A DNA stretch of 64,000 nt, from contig SABC01000002.1 in the NCBI GenBank assembly GCA_009929175.1, positions 1-64,000 of the forward strand, given 5' to 3'. The translations under genes and the position numbers were made by a program. Below the pieces are notes generated by a model. It ran no database searches, was not told the origin of the DNA, and saw only the letters and a program-made list of their open reading frames with translations. This DNA comes from Bacteroidia bacterium. Lineage in GTDB: Bacteria > Bacteroidota > Bacteroidia > Bacteroidales > UBA932. Below, piece by piece: positions 1-8,677 of this stretch (the first letter of the stretch is position 1; every line of letters begins with the position of its first letter).

Positions 1-158
1 CCGATGCGGTAGCCGCTGCTCTTGATCAGGTCGTCGTCGCGCCCCACGTACCACAGATAGCCGTCTTCGTCCTGCCACGCCACGTCGCCCGTGTGGTAGA
101 CCCCGCCGCGCAGGCAGCGCGCGTTCCCGTCCGGATCGCGGTGATAGCCCAAAAACAT
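1..158 (-). pseudogene. Fragment of AMP-binding acyl-CoA synthetase (GC-rich, 5' part missing)
   Basis: Reading the minus strand from 158 to the window edge gives about 52 residues typical of the adenylate-forming synthetase family (acetyl/medium-chain acyl-CoA synthetase type). [17 protein letters not shown] segment is followed by [16 protein letters not shown], which is the hinge region between the large and small domains. The frame stays open only to about 200, where it meets TAG, and family resemblance is lost upstream of the MFLGYHRDP segment. The stretch is far more GC-rich than the rest of the window, and the change occurs near 150-170. It therefore looks like a broken end from another genome or an assembly join. 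Family assignment is fairly secure; its status in this genome is not. Confidence 0.7.
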
Positions 159-167
159 TCCCAATAA

Positions 168-254
168 TCCGAAGAACTGAGCGTTGTTAAGATTTCTTCG
201 CTAAAAATATTGCACGACGTCCGGAATCCTGAATGGCTCAATTTAGATAAATAA
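168..254 (+). other. Possible C-terminal remnant of a plus-strand gene
   Basis: Directly beyond the GC-rich edge a plus-strand frame is open from about 168 to a TAA at 252-254 and ends in a protein-like tail (HDVRNPEWLNLDK). An in-frame stop at 165-167 lies in the presumed junction. It could be the truncated 3' end of a native gene whose remainder was replaced by the GC-rich fragment. It is too short to identify and may be chance. Confidence 0.2.
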
Positions 255-403
255 AGTATTAACAGTTTTTTACTATTAATAATTAACCATAACTTGTTGA
301 TATATAGTTATTGTTTACATGTTATTAACCTAGTTTTTCTAGTTTTTTATTGCAACTTTTTTACATAATGAGTGTTTATGGTTTATATTGATAAACAGCT
401 ATT

Positions 404-958
404 ATGAAACGACTAATAATTGCCATAACCGCACTGCTCTGTTCTGCAGGAAGTTATATTTACGGGCAAACACCTGTAACCCCACCCGCCGATTTCTATT
501 CCCTCTCTTTCAAAACTATAACCGGGGAGGAATTTAAGTTTGACCAATTGAAAGGAAAAAAGGTCCTGATTGTGAATACAGCTTCTAAATGCGGATATAC
601 CCCCCAGTTTGAGCAACTGGAAGAGCTTCACAAAACATATGGAGACAAACTGGTGATTCTTGGGTTTCCATCAAATGATTTTGGAGCACAGGATCCGGGT
701 TCCAACGAAGATATCAAGTCTTTTTGCGAAGAGAACTATGGAGTAACATTTAAGATGATGGATAAGTCATCTGTCAAAGGTGCAGACAAGAATAAGGTAT
801 ATCAATGGTTAAGCAGCCCGGCAAAAAACGGATGGAACAAAACGGAGCCTTCATGGAATTTTGGCAAGTATATAATTGACGAAAAGGGAAGGCTGGTAGC
901 CTTTTTTCCATCGAAAGTAAAGCCTACGGACAAGGAAATAACAGACAAAATTAAATAA
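404..958 (+). CDS. Secreted glutathione peroxidase family protein (thiol peroxidase, Cys type)
   Basis: 184 residues. An N-terminal hydrophobic segment (about 1-21, cleavage likely before Gln22) predicts export to the periplasm. The rest is a thioredoxin-fold GPx domain. The peroxidatic Cys63 lies in NTASKCGYTPQF, followed by the family motif FPSNDFGAQDPG and the C-terminal WNFGKYIID. A second Cys in SFCEENYGV occupies a helix where thioredoxin-dependent members carry a resolving cysteine. Cys replaces selenocysteine, so it probably reduces peroxides with thioredoxin-like donors, which is inference. It stands alone: the flanking 160 bases upstream are AT-rich and show no clear TAnnTTTG promoter. 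Confidence 0.88.
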   Translation: MKRLIIAITALLCSAGSYIYGQTPVTPPADFYSLSFKTITGEEFKFDQLKGKKVLIVNTASKCGYTPQFEQLEELHKTYGDKLVILGFPSNDFGAQDPGSNEDIKSFCEENYGVTFKMMDKSSVKGADKNKVYQWLSSPAKNGWNKTEPSWNFGKYIIDEKGRLVAFFPSKVKPTDKEITDKIK

Positions 959-972
959 TCAACCTTTTTTGC

Positions 973-980
973 TAATTTTG
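973..980 (+). promoter_or_regulatory. Promoter -7 element (TAatTTTG) for the NUDIX regulator gene
   Basis: The octamer matches the Bacteroidota -7 consensus TAnnTTTG and ends 38 bases before the ATG at 1019. No good TTTG is seen at the -33 position. Confidence 0.5.
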
Positions 981-1018
981 CAGGCTGATTTTAAAAATGA
1001 AACAACAAAAAGAGTTTT

Positions 1019-1783
1019 ATGGAGGGAAGTTATAATTACCGGTTTCCCAGACCGGCAGTGACCACTGATTGTGTGATATTTGGATTTGATGGGAATAAAA
1101 TCAAAGTTCTTTTGATAACAAGAGAAAATGAACCTTTCAAAGGAAAGCTGGCGTTGCCCGGTGGTTTCCTTGAGATGGAAGAGACCCTGGAGGCTTGTGC
1201 ACTCCGAGAACTTAAAGAGGAGACCGGTGTTACCGAGGTCAGGCTACGCGAAGCCGGAACTCTCTCCGGAATTGACAGGGACCCAAGAACCAGAGTTATT
1301 TCGATTGTGTTTTACAGTTTGCTGAATTCCGACAGGATGTATTCTGGAGACATTATTGCTCAAAGTGATGCAAAAGAGATATCATGGGTAGAGCTGGACG
1401 AGCTTTTATCGGGAGACAGATTGGCATTCGACCATAAGAAAGCTGTTCAAATGGCATTTGCAAACCTGGCAGGCAGGCTAAACAAAGAGCCGGTTGCCTT
1501 TGAATTGTTGAATGATGTCTTTACTATTAAGGAGTTGCAACGTGTATACGAGCTACTTCTAAACAGGTCGTTTGACAGGGCAAATTTCCACAAGAAAATG
1601 GTCGGGGATCCTACGGCCAAAGGTAAGGTAAAGAAAAATGGCAGGAAGAAAAACACAGGCATCTTGACCGATACCGGAGAAGTTATGAAAGATACAAAGC
1701 ATAAACCAGCCAAGTATTACATTTTTGATTTGCAAAAATACAATGAACTGATGGAGAAAGAAGATTTCAATTTTGGCTTCTAA
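1019..1783 (+). CDS. NUDIX hydrolase with C-terminal winged helix (NrtR/AraR-like regulator)
   Basis: 254 residues. The N-terminal NUDIX domain (about 12-145) has a complete NUDIX box at 48-71, with GGFLEMEETL followed by the REL-x-EE-x-GV core. Residues about 160-245 resemble the winged-helix DNA-binding module that, fused to a NUDIX domain, defines the NrtR/AraR type of transcription factor, ending in a HKPAKYYIFD strand. Such proteins sense a nucleotide-sugar or ADP-ribose-like ligand and repress metabolic genes. Because the NUDIX box looks intact, hydrolysis is also possible. No target operon is adjacent, so the ligand is unknown. It converges on the LytTR gene and ends at a strong hairpin terminator. 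Confidence 0.85.
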   Translation: MEGSYNYRFPRPAVTTDCVIFGFDGNKIKVLLITRENEPFKGKLALPGGFLEMEETLEACALRELKEETGVTEVRLREAGTLSGIDRDPRTRVISIVFYSLLNSDRMYSGDIIAQSDAKEISWVELDELLSGDRLAFDHKKAVQMAFANLAGRLNKEPVAFELLNDVFTIKELQRVYELLLNRSFDRANFHKKMVGDPTAKGKVKKNGRKKNTGILTDTGEVMKDTKHKPAKYYIFDLQKYNELMEKEDFNFGF

Positions 1784-1804
1784 AGTTTATATTGAGACTT
1801 AAAG

Positions 1805-1837
1805 TTAGCGGGAAAGGAATTTCTCGCTAATTTTTTT
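1805..1837 (+). terminator. Rho-independent terminator of the NUDIX gene, inside the 3' end of the LytTR gene
   Basis: TTAGCGgGAAA pairs with TTTCtCGCTAA around a GGAA loop (1805-1830), giving an 11-bp stem with one G-T pair, followed by seven Ts (1831-1837). It lies within the last codons of the convergent LytTR gene, whose stop codon is at 1805-1807. Confidence 0.85.
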
Positions 1838-2629
1838 GCTGTAACTTTTAGAGACCTGTATATCTTTTACAAGTTCATTGTCTAGTTCCATGAAAAGACC
1901 CTCTTTTTCCCTCCGGACTACTTTGACCCTTTCCAGGTTTACTAAATAACTCCTGTGGCACCTGACAACATTTGTATCTGCCAGGTGGTTCTCTATTGTC
2001 TTAAGACGGTTTCTGAGCAGGTATTTTTTTAGTTTTCCATGGTTTTCATAATAAATAGTCACATAGTTGTCTGCAGATTCTATATACAGGAGATCTTTGC
2101 TGTGAACCGAAATACGCATTACATCCTTTTCGTCTCTGAATGCAATAATTCCAAAAGTAGAGGCCTCTCCTTCGCCCGAAATTATCCTTTCCAGCCTCAT
2201 GGAGCTCTCTTTCCATCCAAAATAGAACCATAGTACTGTATAGGGTAGAAGTATGACCAGGGTTGTATTCACAAAGGAAGACTCAAATATATCAATTGCA
2301 TCTCTTTCTTTGTTTACAGATAGGGTGTATAACGTATAGAACAGGGACATGCACAAAATTTCTGTAAATACCCATAAAGCATATTTTGTGTACGATATTG
2401 AATGATGTTTTCCGTAAAAGTACATCACCAGCCTGCTGATTATTACCACCAGAACCCCTGTGAGGATAATGAGTGAAGAGTAGGCAAAAAAGAGGAATTC
2501 CGAAACAGGATACCAGCTGGAGGAGCTGAATGGTTTGTATATGTTGATGAATACAAGTGCAAACAGGGCTGTAAAAACAACCAGTTTCACACTATTCCTT
2601 TTTTCGCTGATATATTCCGGTATATTCAT
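1805..2629 (-). CDS. Membrane-anchored LytTR-family transcriptional regulator
   Basis: 274 residues when begun at the ATG at 2629. Four or so hydrophobic segments occupy about 15-150, for example VKLVVFTALFALVFINIY and a segment ending VLWFYFGW. The C-terminal part (about 170-274) is a LytTR DNA-binding domain with the typical DLLYIESADNYVTIYY and RCHRSYLVNL elements. The protein lacks a receiver domain, so it belongs to the membrane-bound LytTR group common in Bacteroidota rather than to classical response regulators. A longer in-frame start at 2782 was rejected because a TAatTTTG promoter sits at 2638-2645, inside that extension. Target genes are unknown; the divergent neighbour is the hydrolase-like gene. 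Confidence 0.88.
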   Translation of the reverse strand: MNIPEYISEKRNSVKLVVFTALFALVFINIYKPFSSSSWYPVSEFLFFAYSSLIILTGVLVVIISRLVMYFYGKHHSISYTKYALWVFTEILCMSLFYTLYTLSVNKERDAIDIFESSFVNTTLVILLPYTVLWFYFGWKESSMRLERIISGEGEASTFGIIAFRDEKDVMRISVHSKDLLYIESADNYVTIYYENHGKLKKYLLRNRLKTIENHLADTNVVRCHRSYLVNLERVKVVRREKEGLFMELDNELVKDIQVSKSYSKKISEKFLSR

Positions 2630-2637
2630 TTCTATTG

Positions 2638-2645
2638 CAAAATTA
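2638..2645 (-). promoter_or_regulatory. Promoter -7 element (TAatTTTG) of the LytTR gene
   Basis: On the minus strand the octamer ends only 8 bases before the ATG at 2629, so transcription should begin at or next to the start codon. It decides the start choice for this gene. Confidence 0.6.
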
Positions 2646-2766
2646 ACTATTATTTTACCACGTATTACTATCGTCCACCCCTTATTGAGTAATTTGGTCC
2701 CATAACCGGGGAGACTAACCCATTTTTTTTTGCTTGTTACCGGACATTCTTTCCTTTGAAATAAAA

Positions 2767-3861
2767 ATGGTCCAAAAAACAATCATATCATTCGAGGAAA
2801 AGTTGGGAAGCAACGAAATATCCCTTTTAAGGGAGAGGCTTATTTCGGATAATTCCGGAACAGGAGGGGATTCAGTAATAAAGGAAAACCGCATGGTAAA
2901 CCTTAAGGTAACCATGCCTGGCAACCATTCCGATGGTAGAAGCTACCGCTCTGCTATTTTGATGTTCCACGGTCTAAATGAAAGAAGTTGGCAAAAATAT
3001 GAACCGTGGGCCGAGTACCTGTCTCTGTACACAGATGTCCCGGTTGTTCTTTTCCCAATTTCTTTCCATATAGACCGTTCTCCGCGTGACTGGAGTGATC
3101 CCAGGAAAATGCAACCATTGGTAAGGGAAGAGATTGAGAAGAATATATTTGCAGGTAATGTAAATGAGAATTTGACATTCGCAAATTATGCACTCAGCTC
3201 CCGGATAAAAAGGAATCCTGTCAGGTTTTACATTGCCGGGAGGGAAACTATATACAACGTATGTCAGTTTATGTCGGATGTGGCCAATGGTGTTTATCCT
3301 CTCTTTGACAAGGAGTGCATGTTCAATATTTTCTCATATTCCATTGGTTCATTGCTTTCACAAGTGCTTCTAATGTCAAATCCCGGCGGTTTTTTCAAAC
3401 AGAGCAGGTTGTTCATGTTTTGCGGAGGCTCCCTTTTTGCACAGATGAACGGAAACTCGAGGATGATCATGGACAAAATTTCATTCGAACGGTTACACCA
3501 GTTTTACAGGAATGATTTTTTAAAATTATACAACTGTGGATTATTGGGCGAAGATATTGTTCCGGAGGCTTTTGTTGCTCACATAGAGAAAAGTGTCTTA
3601 AAAAGCAAGAGGGATAAATTTTACAAGGAAAACCACGACAGGATAAGGGTTGTTGCCCTCACCGGTGATAAAGTTATTCCGGCCGACGGTATCAGGGCTG
3701 CCCTCGGACCTTCCTGGAAAAGCTTGTTGAAGGAGATTGACTTCCCTTTCGGGTATTCACACGAAATCCCCTTTCCACAGGACGGGAAAGGGGATCGTAA
3801 CCAAATAACAAGGTCTTTCCGGAAGGTTTTTTCCAGTGCAGCCAGGTTTTTAAAACATTAG
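2767..3861 (+). CDS. Alpha/beta-hydrolase-like protein of unknown function (perhaps DUF6051 family)
   Basis: 364 residues from the ATG at 2767; an in-frame TTG at 2734 adds 11 residues and is less likely. No signal peptide is seen. A hydrolase fold is suggested by an oxyanion-type FHGLNE at 68-73, a nucleophile-elbow-like SYSIGS with Ser192, a later [10 protein letters not shown] strand that could hold the acid, and a near-C-terminal GYSHEIPFP that could supply the histidine. I recall a Bacteroidota family of this look (DUF6051), but cannot confirm it. Substrate is unknown. Its last 12 bases overlap the 3' end of convergent nagB. Confidence 0.65.
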   Translation: MVQKTIISFEEKLGSNEISLLRERLISDNSGTGGDSVIKENRMVNLKVTMPGNHSDGRSYRSAILMFHGLNERSWQKYEPWAEYLSLYTDVPVVLFPISFHIDRSPRDWSDPRKMQPLVREEIEKNIFAGNVNENLTFANYALSSRIKRNPVRFYIAGRETIYNVCQFMSDVANGVYPLFDKECMFNIFSYSIGSLLSQVLLMSNPGGFFKQSRLFMFCGGSLFAQMNGNSRMIMDKISFERLHQFYRNDFLKLYNCGLLGEDIVPEAFVAHIEKSVLKSKRDKFYKENHDRIRVVALTGDKVIPADGIRAALGPSWKSLLKEIDFPFGYSHEIPFPQDGKGDRNQITRSFRKVFSSAARFLKH

Positions 3862-4665
3862 CAATGAACGAGGATCAAGGTTGTCCCTTTCAATATCTTT
3901 GAAGTAATTGACTGTTCCTACCTTGAGTTCCACAGTGGAAGCATCGTCGCACAATATGATTCCTTTACGGTGCATCTGTAGCACACTGATGGTCCACATG
4001 TGGTTCACACTGCCTTCAATTGCGTGGTGCAGGGCACGAGCTTTGTGATGCCCGTTCACAAGTATCATAACCTCTTCGGAGTCCATTATGGTTCCGATAC
4101 CTACTGTAAGTGCAGTTTTGGGCACCTGTGAAATATCATTGTTAAAGAACCTGGAGTTGGCAATTATTGTATCGGTGGTAAGGCTTTTTACACGGGTCCT
4201 GGAAGAGAGTGAGGAGCCCGGTTCGTTAAATGCAATATGACCGTCGGGACCTATACCTCCAATAAACAGGTTGACTCCGCCATACTCCTTCATTTTGTTT
4301 TCGTAGCTTTCACATTCAAGATCCAGGTCATGAGCATTGCCGTCGGGGATGTTTGCATTTTCCCTTTTTATGTCTATATGTTGGAAAAAATTCTCCCACA
4401 TAAAGCTAAAGTATGATTGAGGGTGCTCTTTAGGAATTCCGATGTATTCATCCATATTGAATGTTACCACGTTTTCGAATGATACCAGGCCTTCCCGGTA
4501 ATACCGGATAAGTTCCTTATAGGTTCCGTAGGGAGTAGACCCGGTCGGGAGACCAAGCACGAAAGGCTTGTCGGGTGTAGGTGCGAATTCTTTGATCCTC
4601 TTTACAACGTAAGCAGCTGCCCATTGGGAAATTTGTTCGTAGGAATTCTGGATAATAAGTCTCAT
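3850..4665 (-). CDS. nagB: Glucosamine-6-phosphate deaminase
   Basis: 271 residues, the usual family length. It converts glucosamine 6-phosphate to fructose 6-phosphate plus ammonia in amino-sugar catabolism. The catalytic residues fall at the same numbers as in the E. coli enzyme: Asp72 in NMDEYIG, then Asp141, His143 and Glu148 in [12 protein letters not shown]. The substrate loop [12 protein letters not shown] is at 38-49. It is the last gene of the trxB-bamD-rpoZ-coaBC-recN-nagB run, 19 bases after recN, and has no promoter of its own that I can see. Its 3' end overlaps the convergent hydrolase-like gene by 12 bases. Confidence 0.96.
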   Translation of the reverse strand: MRLIIQNSYEQISQWAAAYVVKRIKEFAPTPDKPFVLGLPTGSTPYGTYKELIRYYREGLVSFENVVTFNMDEYIGIPKEHPQSYFSFMWENFFQHIDIKRENANIPDGNAHDLDLECESYENKMKEYGGVNLFIGGIGPDGHIAFNEPGSSLSSRTRVKSLTTDTIIANSRFFNNDISQVPKTALTVGIGTIMDSEEVMILVNGHHKARALHHAIEGSVNHMWTISVLQMHRKGIILCDDASTVELKVGTVNYFKDIERDNLDPRSLLMF

Positions 4666-4684
4666 AAATTGGATTTTAAGTATT

Positions 4685-6349
4685 TCAAATTGTTTTTAGA
4701 AACTCCCTTGCGTTTGCAATGGCCGCAGAAGTAAGTTCCGAACCGCTCAACATCCTGGCGATTTCCTTAACCCTGCTTTCGTTTTCTATTTTCGTGATTT
4801 TTGTAGCAATGGCTCCTCCTTGCCCCTCTTCTTTATAAACCAGCAGATGACAATTCCCTTTGGATGCAATCTGTGGAAGGTGGGTGATTGCAAAGAGCTG
4901 GATGTTCCGGGACAATTCGCCAATGAGGTTTCCCATCTTGTCGGCTATGCTCCCCGATACCCCGCTGTCAATTTCGTCAAATATCATTGTAGGCATTTGT
5001 GTTCCCCTTGCCATAACGGACTTGAGACACAACATGATCCTGGAAAGTTCCCCTCCGGATGCAATCCTGGAAATCTCTTTTGGGGTAATATCCTTGTTGG
5101 CACTGAAAAGGAACTCAATGCTCTCCTTGCCATTTTCGTTGTAATCCCTATTTTCCTTTACTACTGCCTGGAACTTGGCATACGGCATCTCCAGCTCCCT
5201 GATTTTACTTTGAATCTCCAGTGAAAATGAGTCAGATGCTTCTTTTCTGGAAAGGGTTAACTCCCTTGCTTTTTCTTCCATTTTGTCCCGGGTTGTCTCT
5301 ATTTCCTTTTCCAACTCTTCTATTTTCACCTTGTAATCGTTGCTCAATGTCAGTTTGGATGAATACTCTTCCATAACATCCAAAAGCTCTTCGATACTCT
5401 TGACCCTGTATTTTTTATAAAAGTCGTAAATGGTGGACAGCCGTTCTTCGACAATTGAAAGCCTGGCAGGATCGGAGTTGATCTTTGAGAGCAGTTCCAT
5501 ATTTTCCCTCTCCAGCTCCCTGATTTCTATTCTGCAGCTTTCCATCCTGCCCGAAAGTGTAGAAGCCACATCCAATGATGGTGAAACCTTCTCGTAAGCA
5601 GATGTGATCTCTTTCAATAACTGTACAATGGATGTATCTGCGGGGTTTAGCAGTTCATTTACTGCCAGAAGGGAATTCTTAATATCCTCTGCATTGGCCA
5701 GCAACTTTTGTTCATTTTCCAGCTCGGATTCCTCCCCCGGGTATAATGCAGATTCCTTGAGTTGTTCGTACTGGAATTTATTGTATTCGTAATCCTTCTC
5801 CTCTGCAGCAAGCAACTCCTGTAGTCCGGCAAGTTTTTCCCGGAGTTCCATGTTTTTTTTGTAGAATGACTGGTATTGTTCCCTGACTGATTTGTTTTGG
5901 GCGTACGAATCCATGACCATCATCCTGAAGTTGCTGTTGCCAATGAGCAAATGTTCGTGTTGGGCATGGATATCGATTATTTTTTCTGAAATATCCTTGA
6001 GAAATTTGTTACTAACGGGCTCATCGTTCACAAAGGAGCGGGTTCTTCCGCCGGGTGAAACGACCCTTCGAATAAGAAGTTCTTCGGAGGGTTCCATTGA
6101 ATTTTCTGCAAAAAGAGTTGCTATCCCGGGGTCGCTCTTTAATGTGAAAAGTGCTTCGACCACACAGTTCCTGGTGTTGTCTTTTAATATTTCCTTATCG
6201 GCCCTGCCACCCAAAAGTAGGGAAATAGCTCCCAATAGTATTGATTTACCGGCTCCTGTCTCTCCTGTAATAATAACAAGGCCTTCCGGAAAATCAATCT
6301 CCAGGCTCTCGATAAGAGCATAATTTGATATGGAAAGGGATTTGAGCAT
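4685..6349 (-). CDS. recN: DNA repair protein RecN
   Basis: 554 residues, SMC-like ATPase acting in recombinational repair of double-strand breaks. The N-terminal half has Walker A GETGAGKS near residue 30 in a typical [18 protein letters not shown] setting. A central coiled coil rich in Glu and Lys spans about 155-370. The C-terminal half carries the signature [13 protein letters not shown] and Walker [13 protein letters not shown], followed by the [12 protein letters not shown]-loop/H-loop region. Its ATG overlaps the coaBC stop as TGATG, implying translational coupling. The coaBC-recN order is conserved in Bacteroidota. Confidence 0.97.
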   Translation of the reverse strand: MLKSLSISNYALIESLEIDFPEGLVIITGETGAGKSILLGAISLLLGGRADKEILKDNTRNCVVEALFTLKSDPGIATLFAENSMEPSEELLIRRVVSPGGRTRSFVNDEPVSNKFLKDISEKIIDIHAQHEHLLIGNSNFRMMVMDSYAQNKSVREQYQSFYKKNMELREKLAGLQELLAAEEKDYEYNKFQYEQLKESALYPGEESELENEQKLLANAEDIKNSLLAVNELLNPADTSIVQLLKEITSAYEKVSPSLDVASTLSGRMESCRIEIRELERENMELLSKINSDPARLSIVEERLSTIYDFYKKYRVKSIEELLDVMEEYSSKLTLSNDYKVKIEELEKEIETTRDKMEEKARELTLSRKEASDSFSLEIQSKIRELEMPYAKFQAVVKENRDYNENGKESIEFLFSANKDITPKEISRIASGGELSRIMLCLKSVMARGTQMPTMIFDEIDSGVSGSIADKMGNLIGELSRNIQLFAITHLPQIASKGNCHLLVYKEEGQGGAIATKITKIENESRVKEIARMLSGSELTSAAIANAREFLKTI

Positions 6350-7551
6350 CAGATCAGGTTTTCTACAAATTCTACTATATCAATTGCTGCTTCTTCCTTG
6401 GATTTCAATGGGAAGGATATTGTTTTGTCTCCTTTCCCAATAATTGTGATTTTATTTGTATCGTGGGCAAAACCGGCTCCTTTGTCATTCAGGGAGTTTA
6501 ATACTATCGCATCCAGGTTCTTGCTTTTGAGTTTGATTTTTGCGTTATACTCTTCGTCGTTGGTCTCCAGCGCAAAACCAATATGGAGAGACCCTTTTCT
6601 CTTGCACTTTCCTAGTGTGGCTGCAATGTCTGCGGTAGGGACCAGGGATAGGTTGAGTTGCTCCCCTTTGCGTTTGAGTTTTGTCCCGCGTGATACTCCT
6701 GGAGTAAAATCCGAAACAGCTGCGCAAAGAACCAGAATGTCGGCACCAATCTCATATTGCTGTTGTGTAGCTTCGAGCATCTGGGCTGCACTCTTGACAT
6801 TTATTACGTTGATCCCTTCTGGAACCGGGATGTTGACAGGGCCACTTACAACAGTGACCCGGGCACCTCGCGAAGCAAATGCCTTGGCTAATGCATAGCC
6901 CATTTTGCCCGTGGAGTAGTTTGAGATATACCGTACAGGATCTATCTGTTCTACTGTAGGACCAGCAGTCAATAGCACATTTTTCCCTTTGAGTGGTTGG
7001 TCCTGGATTTTCCCTAACAATAACCTTACAGATTCAAGGATGGCTTCGGGCTCGGCCATCCTCCCTTTACCTTCGAGACCGCTGGCCAGTTCTCCTGATT
7101 CAGGTTCAATGATTGTTGCCCCGCGACTTTGCAAGATTTCGATGTTTTTGGTGGTAGCCGGGTGCAGGTACATGTCAAGGTCCATAGCTGGTGATATTGC
7201 TACCGGAGACCTGGCACTCAAATATGTTGTAAGCAAAAGATTGTCGGCAACTCCGGTGGCCATTTTGGCCATTGTGTTTGCAGATGCTGGTGCAATAAGG
7301 AAAAGATCAGCCCATAATCCCAAGGAAACATGGCTGTTCCAGTCTCCGTTTTCGGGATTGTAAAACTCCACTAGAATCGGGTTTTTTGATAGTGTAGCCA
7401 TGGTGAGCGGGGTGATGAATTGTTTGGCCATTTCGGTCATGACAACCTTGACTTCGGCCCCCTCTTTGACCAATAAACGTACAAGCATAGCAGCCTTGTA
7501 TGCTGCTATACTTCCTGTTACCCCGAGCAATATGTGCTTTCCTTTGAGCAT
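6349..7551 (-). CDS. coaBC: Bifunctional phosphopantothenoylcysteine decarboxylase / phosphopantothenate-cysteine ligase
   Basis: 400 residues, the normal fused length. It makes 4'-phosphopantetheine from phosphopantothenate and cysteine for coenzyme A. The N-terminal flavoprotein decarboxylase (about 1-185) opens with KHILLGVTGSIAAYKAA and holds the NSHVSLGLWADL histidine and the APASANTMAKMATGVADNLL substrate/FMN segment. The C-terminal ligase (about 188-400) begins GKNVLLTAGPTVEQIDPVR and has NYSTGKMGYALAKAF for nucleotide binding. It is joined to both neighbours by TGATG stop/start overlaps (recN at 6349, rpoZ at 7551). Confidence 0.97.
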   Translation of the reverse strand: MLKGKHILLGVTGSIAAYKAAMLVRLLVKEGAEVKVVMTEMAKQFITPLTMATLSKNPILVEFYNPENGDWNSHVSLGLWADLFLIAPASANTMAKMATGVADNLLLTTYLSARSPVAISPAMDLDMYLHPATTKNIEILQSRGATIIEPESGELASGLEGKGRMAEPEAILESVRLLLGKIQDQPLKGKNVLLTAGPTVEQIDPVRYISNYSTGKMGYALAKAFASRGARVTVVSGPVNIPVPEGINVINVKSAAQMLEATQQQYEIGADILVLCAAVSDFTPGVSRGTKLKRKGEQLNLSLVPTADIAATLGKCKRKGSLHIGFALETNDEEYNAKIKLKSKNLDAIVLNSLNDKGAGFAHDTNKITIIGKGDKTISFPLKSKEEAAIDIVEFVENLI

Positions 7552-7865
7552 CAGCCCTCTATCTTTCTTACCTGTATCTTGTTGGTTTCGAATTCCTCCA
7601 ATGCAATCAATGTTGCTTTGGGTAATTTTTCATAATATTTTGAGATCTCTATTTGCTCCCTGTTTTCGAAAGTCTCCTCCAGGGTATCTGCAAAAGTAGA
7701 GAACTCTTCCAGTTTTTGCTTAAGCTCTTGCTTAAGCTCGGCAGCAATCTGGTTGGCCCTCTTGGCAATTATTATGGTTGATTCATAAATGTTGCCGGTG
7801 GGTTCGGCCAGTTTGGACAGGTCCCTGGTAATTGTGTTGTTGGGTACGTTTTTGCTGATTTCCAT
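7551..7865 (-). CDS. rpoZ: RNA polymerase omega subunit (Bacteroidota type)
   Basis: 104 residues. The core TGNIYESTIIIAKRANQIA (about 23-41) is the conserved Rpb6/omega segment, where a helix binds the C-terminal part of beta-prime. The C-terminal half is charged and predicted helical. The protein is longer than the E. coli form and has the layout usual in Bacteroidales, where the gene sits between bamD and coaBC. The stop codon overlaps the coaBC start as TGATG. Databases sometimes label the family only as a DNA-directed RNA polymerase omega-like or DUF protein; context and motif make the call secure. Confidence 0.9.
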   Translation of the reverse strand: MEISKNVPNNTITRDLSKLAEPTGNIYESTIIIAKRANQIAAELKQELKQKLEEFSTFADTLEETFENREQIEISKYYEKLPKATLIALEEFETNKIQVRKIEG

Positions 7866-7875
7866 ATTGGTTTTT

Positions 7876-8673
7876 TTATTTTTTTAAATATTGCTGTGCC
7901 TGCTCAAACATCTTGTCGAGCTCCTTGCGGTATGACGATTCGGGATATTCGCTTACAAAGTTGTAGTATTCGTCCACAAGGGAGAGGAATCTTTCACGTT
8001 GCTTTTCCTTTATGCTGTTAGTTGCGTATTGGTAGTTAGATGCAACTATGTAATAAAGGACCTCTTCCCGGTATTGGTTTTCGGAGTTCTCCTTGAGAAC
8101 GTTTTTAAGGGCATATGCTGCAGCTTTGTAATCCTCTATTGTGTAATATAGTTTGGCAGATTCAAAGCTCTTTTTGTCAAGTCTCTCCTGCAGGTCAACC
8201 AGCATATCCCTCATCCTTTTGAGATAATTGCTTTCGGGATATTCGTAGAGGAATACATTGATCGCCGACATGGCTTTGTAGGTTGGGTTCTGATCCAGTT
8301 CATAACGGTAGGTGGAGCCATACATACACTCAATACGCAAATATTTTGCCTCTTCGGTAAACGGGCTTCTTGGGAAAACACTCAAAAACTGGTCAAAGTT
8401 GGCCTCTGCTATTGTGTAGTCCCCAAATTTGTAGTTGCTGAGTCCCAGGTAGAATTGGACTGTGTCATCCCTGTTGGTCCCTCTAACCGAAAGCAAAAGC
8501 CTGTCAAATAAATCGGCAGCCTTTAAATATTTACCGTCATTGAAGTACTTGAATGCTCCCTTGTAAATTTCATCCACATCGTTGGACTGGACCAGCGCAT
8601 CAAACTGCGACTTACATGAAGCGGTTGAAAATGCCAAAACAAGGCTGAAAATTGCGATCTTGATATATTTCAT
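7876..8673 (-). CDS. bamD: Outer membrane assembly lipoprotein BamD
   Basis: 265 residues. The signal peptide ends in a lipobox STASC, so Cys20 should be lipidated. The mature protein is built of tetratricopeptide-like helices (for example YLKAADLFDRLLLSV, FPRSPFTEEAKYLRIEC, YPESNYLKRM, YPESSYRKELDKM) that form the BamD scaffold. It works with BamA, encoded at 19982, in folding outer-membrane beta-barrels. Spacing to trxB is 4 bases and to rpoZ 10 bases, so it is part of the same transcription unit. Length fits the family. Confidence 0.93.
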   Translation of the reverse strand: MKYIKIAIFSLVLAFSTASCKSQFDALVQSNDVDEIYKGAFKYFNDGKYLKAADLFDRLLLSVRGTNRDDTVQFYLGLSNYKFGDYTIAEANFDQFLSVFPRSPFTEEAKYLRIECMYGSTYRYELDQNPTYKAMSAINVFLYEYPESNYLKRMRDMLVDLQERLDKKSFESAKLYYTIEDYKAAAYALKNVLKENSENQYREEVLYYIVASNYQYATNSIKEKQRERFLSLVDEYYNFVSEYPESSYRKELDKMFEQAQQYLKK

Positions 8674-8677
8674 CTTT

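Noticed and set aside
26-241. Open minus-strand frame of 71 codons at the left edge
   Set aside because: A different frame over the same bases encodes a recognisable acyl-CoA synthetase segment, so this one is a shadow.
2630-2782. Extended N-terminus for the LytTR protein (start at 2782)
   Set aside because: It would read through a promoter element at 2638-2645 and gives an atypical, non-membrane start; the ATG at 2629 fits the family.
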